Assembly (NCBI GenBank): GCA_963853835.1
Contig: OY970835.1
Coordinates: 13,398,501-13,462,500 of the forward strand
Direction of reading: 5' to 3'
Length of the DNA stretch: 64,000 nt
DNA from: Calendula officinalis
Lineage: Eukaryota; Streptophyta; Magnoliopsida; Asterales; Asteraceae
The position numbers were made by a program, and so were the translations under genes. The notes below the pieces were generated by a model. It saw only the letters and a list, made by a program, of their open reading frames with translations. It searched no databases and was not told the DNA's origin. This document shows, one piece after another, positions 1 through 13,630 of this stretch (positions are counted from its first letter, which is position 1; every line of letters starts with the position of its first letter).

Positions 1-3000
1 TTCCCGTCCCGAACTTCATTTTCGGCCCGAACTTCAACCTCGTCCCGAACTCCGACCTCGGCCCGAACTTCAACCTCGGCCCGAACATCATCCTCGGCCC
101 GAACACCGAACTTCGGCCACGAACACCACTTCGGCCCGAACATCCCACTTCGGCCCGAACACCAGTTCGGCCCCAACATCCCTCTTCGGCCCAAACTCTT
201 CAATATCCAAGATTGTGTGACAAAAGGTGCTATACTAAAACATTCATAACTTTCAGCTCGGGTGTCCGTTTCACGCCCACGAGTAACCAAAATAGCTGGT
301 TCGTTCGTCACTGCCAAGAACAAGTTCGGCCCGAACTCTTCACTGTTCCCGGCCCGAACTTCATTTTCGGCCCGAACTTCAACCTCGGCCCGAACTTCAA
401 CCTAGGCCCGAAGTCCGACCTCGGCCCGAACTTTAACCTCGGCCCGAACATCATCCTCGGCCCGAACACCGAACTTCGGCCCGAACACCACTTCGGCCCG
501 AACACCACTTCGGCCCGAACACCACTTCGGCCCGAATATCCCACTTCGGCCCAAACATCCCACTTCGGCCCGAACATCCCTCTTCGGCCCGAACTCTTCA
601 ATATCAAAGATTGTGTGACAAAAGGTGCTATACTAAATAATTCATAACTTTCAGCTCGGCTGTCCGTTTCACGCCCACGAGTAACCAAAATAGCTGGTTC
701 GTTCGTTACTGCCTAGAACAAGTTCTGCCCGAACTCTTCACTGTTCCCGGCCCGAACTTCATTTTCGGCCCGAACTTCAACCTCGGCTCGAACTTCAACC
801 TCGGCCCGACGTCCGACCTCGGCCCGAATTTCAACCTCGGCCCGAACATCATCCTCGGCCCGAACACCGAACTTCGGCCCGAACATCTCACTTCGGCCCG
901 AACACCACTTCGGCCCGAACATCCCTCTTCGGCCCGATCTCTTCAATATCCAAGATTTTGTGACAAAAGGTGCTATACTAAAACATTCATAACTTTCAGC
1001 TCGGGTGTCCGTTTCACGCCCACGAGTAACCAAAATAGCTGGTTCGTTCGTCACTGCCAAGAACAAGTTCGGCCCGAACTTTTCACTGTTCCCGGCCCAA
1101 ACTTCATTTTCGGCCCGAACTTCAACCTCGGCCCGAACTTCAACCTCGGCCCGAACTCCGACCTTGGCCCGAACTCCGACCTCGGCCCGAACTTCAACCT
1201 CGGCCCGAACATCATCCTCGGCCCGAACAAAGAACTTCGGCCCGAACACCACTTCGGCCCGAACACCACTTCGGCCCGAACATCCCACTTCGACCCGAAC
1301 ACCACTTCGGCCCGAACATCCCACTTCTGCCTGAACTCTTCAATATCCAAGATTGTGTGACAAAAGGTGCTATACTAAAACATTCATAACCTTCAGCTCG
1401 GGTGTCCGTTTCACGCCCACGAGTAACCAAAATAGCTGGTTCGTTCGTCACTGCCAAGAACAAGTTCGGCCCGAACTCTTCACTGTTCCCGGCCCGAACT
1501 TCATTTTCGGCCCGAACTTCAACCTCGGCCCGAACTCCGACCTCGGCCCGAACTTCAACCTCGGCCCGAACATCATCCTCGGCCCGAACACCGAACTTCG
1601 GCCCGAACACCACTTCGGCCCGAACATCCCACTTCGGCCCGAACACCACTTCGGCCCGAACATCCCTCTTCGGCCCGAACTCTTCAATATCCAAGATTGT
1701 GTGACAAAAGGTGCTATAATAAAACATTCATAACTTTCAGCTCGGGTGTCCGTTTCACGCCCGCGAGTAACCAAAATAGCTGGTTCGTTCGTCACTTCCA
1801 AGAACAAGTTCGGTCCGAACTCTTCACTGTTCCCGGCACGAACTTCATTTTCGGCCCGAAATTCAACCTCGGCCCGAACTTCAACCTCGGCCCGAACTTC
1901 AACCTCGGCCCGAAGTCCGACCTCGGCCCGAACTTTAACCTCGGCCCGAACATCATCCTCAGCCCGAACACCAAACTTCGGCCCGAACACCACTTCGGCC
2001 CGAACATCCCACTTCGGCCCGAACACCACTTCGGCCCGAACATCCCTCTTCGGCCCGAACTCTTCAATATCCAAGATTGTGTGACAAAAGGTGCTATACT
2101 AAAACATTCATAACTTTCAGCTCGGGTGTCCGTTTCACGCCCACGAGTAACCAAAATAGCTGGTTCGTTCGTCACTGCCAAGAACAAGTTCGGCCCGAAC
2201 TCTTCACTGTTCCCGGCCCGAACTTCATTTTCGGACCGAACTTCATTTTCGGCCCGAACTTCAACCTCGGCCCGAACTCCGACCTCGGCCCGAACTCCAA
2301 CCTCGGCCCGGACATCATCCTCGGCCCGAACACCGAACTTCGGCCCGAACACCACTTCGGCCCGAACACCACTTCGGCCCGAACATCCCACTTCGGCCCG
2401 AACACCACTTCGGCCCGAACATCCCTCTTCGGCCCGATCTCTTCAATATCCAAGATTGTGTGACAAAAGGTGCTATACTAAAACATTCATAGCTTTCAGC
2501 TCGGGTGTTCGTTTCACGCACACGAGTAACCAAAATAGCTGGTTCGTTCGTCACTGCCAAGAACAAGTTTGGCCCGAACTCTTCACTGTTCCCGGCCCGA
2601 ACTTCAACCTCGGCCCGAACTCCGACCTCGGCCCGAACTTCAACCTCGGCCCGAACATCATCCTCGGCCTGAACACCGAACTTCGGCCCGAACACCACTT
2701 CGGCCCGAACACCACTTCGGTCCGAACATCCCACTTCAACCCGAACACCACTTCGGCCCGAACATCCCTCTTCGGCCTGAACTCATCAATATCCAAGATT
2801 GTGTGACAAAAGGTGCTATACTAAAACATTCTTAACTTTCAGCTCGGGTGTCCGTTTCACGCTCACGAGTAACCAAAATAGCTGGTTCGTTCGTCACTGC
2901 CAAGAACAAGTTCGCCCCGAACTGTTCCCCGCCCGAACTTCGTTTTCGGCCCGAACTTCAACCTCGGCCCGAACTCCGACCTCGGCCCGAACTTCAACCT

Positions 3001-4629
3001 CGGCCCGAACATCATCCTCGGCCCGAACACCGAACTTCGGCCCGAACACCACTTCGGCCCGAACACCACTTCGGTCCGAACATCCCACTTCAACCCGAAC
3101 ACCACTTCGGCCCGAACATCCCTCTTCGGCCCGAACTCTTCAATATCCAAGATTGTGTGACAAAAGGTGCTATACTAAAACATTCATAACTTTCAGCTCG
3201 GGTGTCCGTTTCACGCCCACGAGTAAGCAAAATAGCTGGTTCGTTCGTCACTGCCAAGAACAAGTTCGGCCCGAACTCTACACTGTTCCCGGCCCGAACT
3301 TCATTTTGGGCCCGAACTTCAACCTCGGCCCGAACTTCAACCTCGGCCCGAACTTCAACCTCGGCCCGAAGTTTAACCTCGGCCCGAACATCATCCTCGG
3401 CCCGAACACCAAACTTCGGCCCGAACACCACTTCGGCCCGAACATCCCACTTCGGCCCGAACACCACTTCGGCCCGAACATCCCTCTTCGGCCCGAACTC
3501 TTCAATATCCAAGATTGTGTGACAAAAGGTGCTATACTAAAACATTCATAACTTTCAGCTCGGGTGTCCGTTTCACGCCCACGAGTAACCAAAATAGTTG
3601 GTTCGTTCATCACTGCCTAGAAGTGGTTCGGCCCGAACTTTTCACTGTTCCCGGCCCGAACTTCATTTTCGGCCTGAACTTCAACCTCGGCCCGAACTTC
3701 AACCTCGGCCCGAACTCCGACCTCGGCCCGAACTTCAACCTCGGCCCAAACATCATCTTCGGCCCGAACACCGAACTTCAGCCCGAACACCACTTCGGCC
3801 CGAACACCACTTCGGCCCGAACATCCCACTTCGGCCCGAACACCACTTCGGCCCGAACATCCCTCTTCGGCCCGAACTCTTCAATATCCAAGATTGTGTG
3901 ACAAAAGGTGTTATACTCAAACATTCATAACTTTCAGCTCGGGTGTCCGTTTCACGCCCACGAGTAACCAAAATAGATGGTTCGTTCGTCACTGCCAAGA
4001 ACAAGTTCGGCCCGAACTCTTCACTGTTCCCGGCCCGAACTTCATTTTCGGACCGAACTTCAACATCGGCCCGAACTTCAACCTCGGCCCGAACTCCGAC
4101 CTCGGCCCGAACTTCAACCTCGGCCCGAACATCATCCTCGGCCCGAACACCGAACTGCGGCCCGAACACCACTTCGGCCCGAACACCACTTCGGCCCGAA
4201 CACCACTTCGGCCCGAACATCCCACTTCGGCCAGAACATCCTTCTTCGGCCCGAACTCTTCAATATCCAAGATTGTGTGACAAAAGGTGCTATATTAAAA
4301 CATTCATAACTTTCAGCTCGGGTGTCCGTTTCTCTCCCACGAGTAACCAAAATAGATGGTTCGTTCGTCACTGCCAGGAACAAGTTCGGCCCGAACTCTA
4401 CACTGTTCCCGGCCCGAACTTCATTTTCGGCCCGAACTTCAACCTCGGCCCGAACTCCGTCCTCGGCCCGAATTTCAACCTCGGCCCGAACATCATCCTC
4501 GGCCCGAACACCGAACTTCGGCCCGAACACCACTTCGGCCCGAACATCCCTCTTCGGCCCGAACTCTTCAATATCCAAGATTGTGTGACAAAAGGTGCTA
4601 TACTAAAAGATTCATAACTTTCAACTCGG

Positions 4630-5747
4630 GTGTCCGTTTCACGCCCACGAGTAACCAAAATAGATGGTTCGTTCGTCACTGCCAAGAACAAGTTCGGCCC
4701 GAACTCTTCACTGTTCCCGGCCCGAACTTCATTTTCGGCACGAACTTCAACCTCGGCCCGAACTCCGACCTCGGCCCGAACTTCAACCTCGGCCCGAACA
4801 CCGAACTGCGGCCCGAACACCACTTCGGCCCGAACACCACTTCGGCCCGAACATCCCACTTCGGCCAGAACATCCCTCTTCGGCCCGAACTCTTCAATAT
4901 CCAAGACTGTGTGACAAAAGGTGCTATACTAAAACATTCATAACTTTCAGCTCGGATGTCCGTTTCTCGCCCACGAGTAACCAAAATTGTTGGTTCGTTC
5001 GTCACTGCCAAGAACAAGTTCGGCCCGAACTCTTCACTGTTCCCGGCCCGAACTTCATTTTCGGCCCGAACTTCAACCTCGGCCCAAACTTCAACCTCGG
5101 CCCGAACTCCGACCTCGGCCCGAACTTCAACCTCGGCCCGAACATCATCCTCGGCCCGAACACCGAACTTCGGCCCGAACACCACTTCGGCCCGAACACC
5201 ACTTCGGCCCGAACACCACTTCGGCCCGAACACCACTTCGGCCCGAACATCCCACTTCGGCCCGAACACCACTTCGGCCCGAACATCCCTCTTCGGCATG
5301 AACTCTTCAATATCCAAGATTGTGTGACAAAAGGTGTTATACTAAAACATTCATAACTTTCAGCTCGGGTGTCCGTTTCACGCCCACGAGTAACCAAAAT
5401 AGCTGGTTCGTTCGTCACTGCCAAGAACAAGTTCGGCCTGAACTCTTCACTATTCCCGGCCCGAACTTCATTTTCGGCCCGAACGTCAACCTTGGCCCGA
5501 ACTTCAACCTCGGCCCGAACTCCAACCTCAGCCCGAACTTCAACCTCGGCCCGAACATCATCCTCAGCTCGAACACCGAACTTCGGCCCGAACACCGCTT
5601 TGGCCCGAACACCACTTCGGCCCGAACATCCCACTTCGGCCCGAACACCACTTCGGCCCGAACATCCCTCTTCGGCCCGAACTCTTCAATATCAAAGATT
5701 GTGTGACTAAAGGTGCTATACTAAAACATTCATAACTTTCAGCTCGG
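4630..5747 (+). repeat. Diverged single copy of the A-B-C three-monomer repeat
   Basis: Monomers starting at 4630, 4956 and 5369 (326, 413 and 379 bp) carry the same diagnostic variants as the A, B and C monomers of the 6760-11354 block: AATAGATGG and CGAACTGCGG in A; GTTTCTCGCCC with AATTGTTGG in B; CGAACGTCAACC and CAGCTCGAAC in C. Lengths differ from the later copies by whole short units, and point differences are more numerous. This looks like an older relative of the trimer that amplified downstream. Confidence 0.75.
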
Positions 5748-6759
5748 GTGTCCGTTTCACGTCCACGAGTAACCAAAATAGCTGGTTCGTTCGTCACTGC
5801 CAAGAACAAGTTCGGCCCGAACTCTTCACTGTTCCCGGCCCGAACTTCATTTTCGGCCCGAACGTCAACCTCGGCCCGAACTTCAACCTCGGCCCGAACT
5901 CCGACCTCGGCCCGAACTTCAACCTCGGACCGAAGATCATCCTCATCTCGAACACCGAACTTCAGCCCGAACACCACTTTGGCCCGAACACCACTTCGGC
6001 CCGAACATCCCACTTCGGCCCGAACACCACTTCGGCCCGAACACCACTTCGGCCTGAACATCCCTCTTAGGCCTGAACTCTTCAATATCCCAGATTGTGT
6101 GACAAAAGGTGCTATACTAAAACATTCTTAACTTTCAGCTCGGGTGTCTGTTTCACGCCCACGAGTAACCAAAATAGCTAGTTCGTTCGTCACTACCAAG
6201 AACAAGTTCGGCCCGAACTCTTCACTGTTCCCGGCCCGAACTTCATTTTCGGCCCGAACTTCAACCTCGGCCCGAACTTCAACCTCGGCCCGAACATCAT
6301 CCTCGGCCCGAACACCGAACTTCGGCCCGAACATCCCACTTCGGCCCGAACACCACTTCGGCCCGAACATCCCTCTTCGACCCGAACTCTTCAATATCCA
6401 AGATTGTGTGACAAAAGGTGCTATACTAAAACATTCATAACTTTCAGCTCGGGTGTCCGTTTCTCGCCCACGAGTAACCAAAATAGCTGGTTCGTTCGTC
6501 ACTTCCAGGAACAAGTTCGGCCCGAACTCTACACTGTTCCCGGCCCGAACTTCATTTTCGGCCCGAACTTCAACCTCGGCCCGAACTTCAACCTCGGCCC
6601 GAACACCGACCTCGGCCCGAATTTCAACCTCGGCCCGAACATCATCCTCGGCCCGAACACCGAACTTCGGCCCGAACACCACTTCGGCCCGAACTCTTCA
6701 ATATCCAAGATTGTGTGACAAAAGGTGCTATACTAAAACATTCATAACTTTCAGCTCGG

Positions 6760-9700
6760 GTGTCCGTTTCACGCCCACGAGTAACCAAAATAGATGGTTC
6801 GTTCGTCACTGCCAAGAACAAGTTCGGCCCGAACTCTTCACTGTTCCCGGCCCGAACTTCATTTTCGGCACGAACTTCAACCTCGGCCCGAACTTCAACC
6901 TCGGCCCGAACTCCGACCTCGGCCCGAACTTCAACCTCGGCCCGAACACCGAACTGCGGCCCGAACACCACTTCGGCCCGAACACCACTTCGGCCCGAAC
7001 ATCCCACTTCGGCCAGAACATCCCTCTTCGGCCCGAACTCTTCAATATCCAAGATTGTGTGACAAAAGGTGCTATACTAAAAAATTCATAACTTTCAGCT
7101 CGGGTGTCCGTTTCTCGCCCACGAGTAACCAAAATTGTTGGTTCGTTCGTCACTGCCAAGAACAAGTTCGGCCCGAACTCTTCACTGTTCCCGGCCCGAA
7201 CTTCATTTTCGGCCCGAACTTCAACCTCGGCCCAAACTTCAACCTCGGCCCGAACTCCGACCTCGGCCCGAACTTCAACCTCGGCCCGAACATCATCCTC
7301 GGCCCGAACACCGAACTTCGGCCCGAACACCACTTCGGCCCGAACACCACTTCGGCCCGAACACCACTTCGGCCCGAACATCCCACTTCGGCCCGAACAC
7401 CACTTCGGCCCGAACATCCCTCTTCGGCATGAACTCTTCAATATCCAAGATTGTGTGACAAAAGGTGTTATACTAAAACATTCATAACTTTCAGCTCGGG
7501 TGTCCGTTTCACGCCCACGAGTAACCAAAATAGCTGGTCCGTTCGTCACTGCCAAGAACAAGTTCGGCCCGAACTCTTCACTGTTCCCGGCCCGAACTTC
7601 ATTTTCGGCCCGAACGTCAACCTCGGCCCGAACTTCAACCACGGCCCGAACTCCAACCTCGGCCCGAACTTCAACCTCGGCCCGAATATCATCCTCAGCT
7701 CGAACACCGAACTTCGGCCCGAACACCACTTTGGCCCGAACACCACTTCGGCCCGAACACCACTTCGGCCCGAACATCCCACTTCGGCCCGAACACCACT
7801 TCGGCCCGAACACCACTTCGGCCCGAACATCCCTCTTCGGCCCGAACTCTTCAATATCCAAGATTGTGTGACAAAAGGTGCTATACTAAAACATTCATAA
7901 CTTTCAGCTCGGGTGTCCGTTTCACGCCCACGAGTAACCAAAATAGATGGTTCGTTCGTCACTGCCAAGAACAAGTTCGGCCCGAACTCTTCACTGTTCC
8001 CGGCCCGAACTTCATTTTCGGCACGAACTTCAACCTCGGCCCGAACTTCAACCTCGGCCCGAACTCCGACCTCGGCCCGAACTTCAACCTCGGCCCGAAC
8101 ACCGAACTGCGGCCCGAACACCACTTCGGCCCGAACACCACTTCGGCCCGAACATCCCACTTCGGCCAGAACATCCCTCTTCGGCCCGAACTCTTCAATA
8201 TCCAAGATTGTGTGACAAAAGGTGCTATACTAAAACATTCATAACTTTCAGCTCGGGTGTCCGTTTCTCGCCCACGAGTAACCAAAATTGTTGGTTCGTT
8301 CGTCACTGCCAAGAACAAGTTCGGCCCGAACTCTTCACTGTTCCCGGCCCGAACTTCATTTTCGGCCCGAACTTCAACCTCGGCCCAAACTTCAACCTCG
8401 GCCCGAACTCCGACCTCGGCCCGAACTTCAACCTCGGCCCGAACATCATCCTCGGCCCGAACACCGAACTTCGGCCCGAACACCACTTCGGCCCGAACAC
8501 CACTTCGGCCCGAACACCACTTCGGCCCGAACATCCCACTTCGGCCCGAACACCACTTCGGGCCGAACATCCCTCTTCGGCATGAACTCTTCAATATCCA
8601 AGATTGTGTGACAAAAGGTGTTATACTAAAACATTCATAACTTTCAGCTCGGGTGTCCGTTTCACGCCCACGAGTAACCAAAATAGCTGGTCCGTTCGTC
8701 ACTGCCAAGAACAAGTTCGGCCCGAACTCTTCACTGTTCCCGGCCCGAACTTCATTTTCGGCCCGAACGTCAACCTCGGCCCGAACTTCAACCACGGCCC
8801 GAACTCCAACCTCGGCCCGAACTTCAACCTCGGCCCGAATATCATCCTCAGCTCGAACACCGAACTTCGGCCCGAACACCACTTTGGCCCGAACACCACT
8901 TCGGCCCGAACACCACTTCGGCCCGAACATCCCACTTCGGCCCGAACACCACTTCGGCCCGAACACCACTTCGGCCCGAACATCCCTCTTCGGCCCGAAC
9001 TCTTCAATATCCAAGATTGTGTGACAAAAGGTGCTATACTAAAACATTCATAACTTTCAGCTCGGGTGTCCGTTTCACGCCCACGAGTAACCAAAATAGA
9101 TGGTTCGTTCGTCACTGCCAAGAACAAGTTCGGCCCGAACTCTTCACTGTTCCCGGCCCGAACTTCATTTTCGGCACGAACTTCAACCTCGGCCCGAACT
9201 TCAACCTCGGCCCGAACTCCGACCTCGGCCCGAACTTCAACCTCGGCCCGAACACCGAACTGCGGCCCGAACACCACTTCGGCCCGAACACCACTTCGGC
9301 CCGAACATCCCACTTCGGCCAGAACATCCCTCTTCGGCCCGAACTCTTCAATATCCAAGATTGTGTGACAAAAGGTGCTATACTAAAACATTCATAACTT
9401 TCAGCTCGGGTGTCCGTTTCTCGCCCACGAGTAACCAAAATTGTTGGTTCGTTCGTCACTGCCAAGAACAAGTTCGGCCCGAACTCTTCACTGTTCCCGG
9501 CCCGAACTTCATTTTCGGCCCGAACTTCAACCTCGGCCCAAACTTCAACCTCGGCCCGAACTCCGACCTCGGCCCGAACTTCAACCTCGGCCCGAACATC
9601 ATCCTCGGCCCGAACACCGAACTTCGGCCCGAACACCACTTCGGCCCGAACACCACTTCGGCCCGAACATCCCACTTCGGCCCGAACACCACTTCGGCCC

Positions 9701-11354
9701 GAACATCCCTCTTCGGCATGAACTCTTCAATATCCAAGATTGTGTGACAAAAGGTGTTATACTAAAACATTCATAACTTTCAGCTCGGGTGTCCGTTTCA
9801 CGCCCACGAGTAACCAAAATAGCTGGTCCGTTCGTCACTGCCAAGAACAAGTTCGGCCCGAACTCTTCACTGTTCCCGGCCCGAACTTCATTTTCGGCCC
9901 GAACGTCAACCTCGGCCCGAACTTCAACCACGGCCCGAACTCCAACCTCGGCCCGAACTTCAACCTCGGCCCGAACATCATCCTCAGCTCGAACACCGAA
10001 CTTCGGCCCGAACACCACTTTGGCCCGAACACCACTTCGGCCCGAACACCACTTCGGCCCGAACATCCCACTTCGGCCCGAACACCACTTCGGCCCGAAC
10101 ACCACTTCGGCCCGAACATCCCTCTTCGGCCCGAACTCTTCAATATCCAAGATTGTGTGACAAAAGGTGCTATACTAAAACATTCATAACTTTCAGCTCG
10201 GGTGTCCGTTTCACGCCCACGAGTAACCAAAATAGATGGTTCGTTCGTCACTGCCAAGAACAAGTTCGGCCCGAACTCTTCACTGTTCCCGGCCCGAACT
10301 TCATTTTCGGCACGAACTTCAACCTCGGCCCGAACTTCAACCTCGGCCCGAACTCCGACCTCGGCCCGAACTTCAACCTCGGCCCGAACACCGAACTGCG
10401 GCCCGAACACCACTTCGGCCCGAACACCACTTCGGCCCGAACATCCCACTTCGGCCAGAACATCCCTCTTCGGCCCGAACTCTTCAATATCCAAGATTGT
10501 GTGACAAAAGGTGCTATACTAAAACATTCATAACTTTCAGCTCGGGTGTCCGTTTCTCGCCCACGAGTAACCAAAATTGTTGGTTCGTTCGTCACTGCCA
10601 AGAACAAGTTCGGCCCGAACTCTTCACTGTTCCCGGCCCGAACTTCATTTTCGGCCCGAACTTCAACCTCGGCCCAAACTTCAACCTCGGCCCGAACTCC
10701 GACCTCGGCCCGAACTTCAACCTCGGCCCGAACATCATCCTCGGCCCGAACACCGAACTTCGGCCCGAACACCACTTCGGCCCGAACACCACTTCGGCCC
10801 GAACACCACTTCGGCCCGAACATCCCACTTCGGCCCGAACACCACTTCGGCCCGAACATCCCTCTTCGGCATGAACTCTTCAATATCCAAGATTGTGTGA
10901 CAAAAGGTGTTATACTAAAACATTCATAACTTTCAGCTCGGGTGTCCGTTTCACGCCCACGAGTAACCAAAATAGCTGGTCCGTTCGTCACTGCCAAGAA
11001 CAAGTTCGGCCCGAACTCTTCACTGTTCCCGGCCCGAACTTCATTTTCGGCCCGAACGTCAACCTCGGCCCGAACTTCAACCACGGCCCGAACTCCAACC
11101 TCGGCCCGAACTTCAACCTCGGCCCGAACATCATCCTCAGCTCGAACACCGAACTTCGGCCCGAACACCACTTTGGCCCGAACACCACTTCGGCCCGAAC
11201 ACCACTTCGGCCCGAACATCCCACTTCGGCCCGAACACCACTTCGGCCCGAACACCGCTTCGGCCCGAACATCCCTCTTCGGCCCGAACTCTTCAATATC
11301 CAAGATTGTGTGACAAAAGGTGCTATACTAAAACATTCATAACTTTCAGCTCGG
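6760..11354 (+). repeat. Higher-order repeat: 3-monomer unit of 1153 bp, four copies
   Basis: Monomer starts 6760, 7104, 7500, 7913, 8257, 8653, 9066, 9410, 9789, 10202, 10546, 10942 and 11355 give spacings 344, 396, 413 repeated four times, with 379 replacing 396 in the third copy (loss of one 17-bp unit). Periods are therefore 1153, 1153, 1136 and 1153 bp. Copies share rare variants at the same places, and the first two differ by only a few bases in a 1-kb comparison by eye. The 11355 monomer is a different type, so the unit stops there. Near-identity implies recent amplification by unequal exchange. Confidence 0.93.
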
Positions 11355-11706
11355 GTGTCCGTTTCACGCCCACGAGTGACCAAAATAGCTGGTTCGTTCG
11401 TCACTGCCAAGAACAAGTTAGGTCCGAACTCTTCACTGTTCCCGGCCCGAACTTCATTTTCGGCCCGAACGTCAACCTCGGCCCGAACTTCAACCTCGGC
11501 CCGAACTCCGACCTCGGCCCGAACATCATCCTCAGCCCGAACACCGAACTTCGGCCCGAACACCACTTCGGCCCGAACATCCCACTTCGGCCCGAACACC
11601 ACTTCGGCCCGAACATCCCTCTTCGGCCCGAACTCTTCAATATCCAAGATTGTGTGACAAAAGGTGCTATACTAAAACATTCATAACTTTCAGCTCGGGT
11701 GTCCGT

Positions 11707-12357
11707 TGTTGGAATATGCTTCACGCGTATAACATATAGTTATATGGCTAGTTGTTTGTGAGCCTAAAGGGTCACACACTTAAACACTAAACACCATTAT
11801 ATAATTAATGTAATTAGTGTAATTACATTAATTATTAATATATAAGCTATAAGCTTGTGTATAATAAGTTTAATATTAATTGTTAATATTGAAACTTTAT
11901 TATGAGCAAAATGGAAGAAACAAATGACTAGGGACTAAAGTGAAAATGGAACAATGGTTTATGGAAATCATTGATGGGTCTTTATGGCACCATTAAAAGT
12001 GTTGAATGGCTCCATAAACTCACCCTTGACCACCCATTTTGGCGATTTCCCAACACACACTTGTATGTGTTTTTGTTTCTTTTTGCTCTCAAGATTCAAG
12101 GACTAGCATCCTCCATTGGTGTTCTTGCTTGTGTTGTGTGGATTTCTTTTAGAGGTATTCTAATTGAATACTTGGTTTCAATCCATCATCAAATCCATCC
12201 GAATCCACAACAAGATCAAAGGCTTCAAGGGTATGAAATGTTCATCCAATCTCTTTGATTTTCTTATAGTTTAATTGTATGATTGATATCAAGATCCGTT
12301 CATGGTGATTAAATCTTTCCGCTGCGTTTTGTTACTTGTAATAACCGAAAATCACCA
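11707..12357 (+). repeat. 5' long terminal repeat of the copia element (about 651 bp)
   Basis: The left end begins exactly at the break in satellite homology with TGTTGG. The right end is set at a CA just before the primer-binding site, leaving a 4-base gap; that end is uncertain by a few bases because the expected inverted terminal CCAACA is not intact. The interior is AT-rich, with a TATA-like ATATATAA at 11838-11845 that could place the U3/R transition. A 95-codon open frame at 11971-12258 lies wholly inside this LTR and matches nothing I recognise. Confidence 0.8.
11801..11835. promoter_or_regulatory. Perfect 16-bp inverted repeat next to a TATA-like box in the LTR
   Basis: Arms ATAATTAATGTAATTA (11801-11816) and TAATTACATTAATTAT (11820-11835) are exact reverse complements around GTG. 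The TATA-like ATATATAA follows three bases later at 11838-11845. Position in an LTR U3 suggests a promoter-proximal element, but low complexity also favours such palindromes. Role is inferred. Confidence 0.5.
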
Positions 12358-12361
12358 TTAG

Positions 12362-12373
12362 TGGTATCACGAG
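12362..12373 (+). other. Primer-binding site, initiator-Met-tRNA type, slightly diverged
   Basis: TGGTATCACGAG starts 4 bases after the proposed LTR end. Plant copia elements generally use the 3' end of initiator methionine tRNA, giving a site that begins TGGTATCA. The first eight bases agree; the tail looks as though one base was inserted. Location and match together fix the strand and the 5' end of the element. Confidence 0.8.
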
Positions 12374-12610
12374 TCATTATATTAATCATATAATTAGCTA
12401 GATTTTGTGAAAAGTGGCAAAAACCAATCTTTTTTGTGTTATTTAAAATTCCGATCGGACCAAACACAAAAACCCTACGGGTTTTCTAATTTAATTTTCG
12501 GATTTTTATAAAAATATGGGTTAAAATATGGTATTTTTGGAACCCTATTGTCACTTGTTACAAAATCATATCAAAAAAAATTAATCTTGTTATTGTTTTT
12601 TTGATTATTT

Positions 12611-12681
12611 GGCTTGGAATTTAATTTTTAATTCCATTTTGTTGATATGGCAAAACATGTATTTTTGCCATATCCCAAGCC
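12611..12681. repeat. Two-tier hairpin in the element leader
   Basis: Inner arms GATATGGCAAAA (12644-12655) and TTTTGCCATATC (12663-12674) are exact reverse complements around a 7-base loop. Outer arms GGCTTGG (12611-12617) and CCAAGCC (12675-12681) extend the symmetry across an AT-rich bulge on the left side. Confidence 0.6.
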
Positions 12682-13465
12682 AAAGCCTTGTCAATTGTTG
12701 CTTGTTTGTGCAAACCGATGAAAGCCTAGACCGTTTGTGAATGAATGTGGTTGATGTTTGGTTGTTTGGTTGTCTTGGGAAAAGCCTTGTTTTTTGGCTT
12801 AATTGTTGTAATTTGTTTCATTTTTTTTTTTTCTTTTATTTTTGGTGCCATTTTTGGGGCAATTTGTAATGTAAAAGTAATAGAATAGATTGTACTTATT
12901 TTATCTTTTTATTGTAAATTGTTGACAAAAAATATTGAAGACTAATGAAGAAAACAACAAATTTCCGTCACAAAAGCGAGGGCTGTACGAAAACAGGTTT
13001 TCCAGAGGCATACGGACTCCGTTTTGGGCGATTCAAAATCCTAAAATGCTTGCAAAGTCGTGGGCTACAACTTTCCAGAAGGCCGGGAAGACCAACGACG
13101 ACTCCTTCAGTGACTTTTCGGGGTTCAAAGTCTGCTGGAATTTTCTGGCAGATTACACTTTTTCACAATTTTGGGTTCTACTTGCTCAAGAATGTCTTGG
13201 AGCAAATGGGAGCCCATTGGGTTTATGTAGGCCCGTTTGGGTTCATGTTGGCCCGTCCCCTAGTTTGACCCTTCGGTCCGTCGTGATGACTCACGTGACC
13301 GAACCTAGGATTTCATCGGTCGAGGTTTGCACAAAATTTGTTGCATGTTTTATTTATGTTTGTGGTTGTTTTCTTTTCCTATTAGATACAAGTAAATAAA
13401 ACAATTAAAAATGGTTTTTTGACACAAACATTAAAACATCCAAACATTTAATCATCGATAATTAC

Positions 13466-13630
13466 TAGTTAATCATTGATGATTAAACCTTTAATCTAAA
13501 ATTGTTTTGAGATTAAACTAAGTTTAAATATGATTTGAAACTTAAAATAATAGTTAATCATTGATGATTAAACCTTTAATCTAAAATTGTTTTGAGATTA
13601 AACTAAGTTTAAATACGATTTGAAACTTAA
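13466..13630 (+). repeat. 85-bp tandem duplication, two copies
   Basis: TAGTTAATCATTGATGATTA starts at 13466 and again at 13551. Copy 1 spans 13466-13550; copy 2 matches through about 13630 with one T/C difference. The unit is AT-rich and has no coding content. Confidence 0.9.

Larger units (their letters stand above)
1..11706 (+). repeat. Satellite array, left block (about 32 head-to-tail monomers)
   Basis: All monomers point the same way and recur every 307-413 bp; counting the landmark GTGTCCGTTTC gives 32 starts between 262 and 11699, mean spacing about 369 bp. Each monomer has an AT-richer core (TCTTCAATATCC through the first TTCGGCCCGAAC) and then a GC-rich tract of 17-19-bp units ending in CGGCCCGAAC. 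The block starts mid-monomer at base 1, so the array extends upstream. It ends inside the core after GTGTCCGT, where the copia element begins. Monomers here lack the one-base-shorter unit TTCGGCCGAAC common on the right. Open frames exist on both strands throughout but shift with each unit, so none is called as a gene. The satellite family cannot be named from sequence alone. Confidence 0.97.

Noticed and set aside
1..11706. CRISPR-like array of short repeats
   Set aside because: The repeats are contiguous 17-19-bp units without unique spacers, there are no cas genes, and the context is plant satellite with a retrotransposon.
11971..12258. 95-codon open frame as a gene
   Set aside because: It lies wholly inside the 5' LTR and has no recognisable domain.
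12935..13399. 154-codon open frame, with an overlapping 107-codon frame in another phase
   Set aside because: Low-complexity leader of the retroelement, no motif, two competing frames over the same bases.
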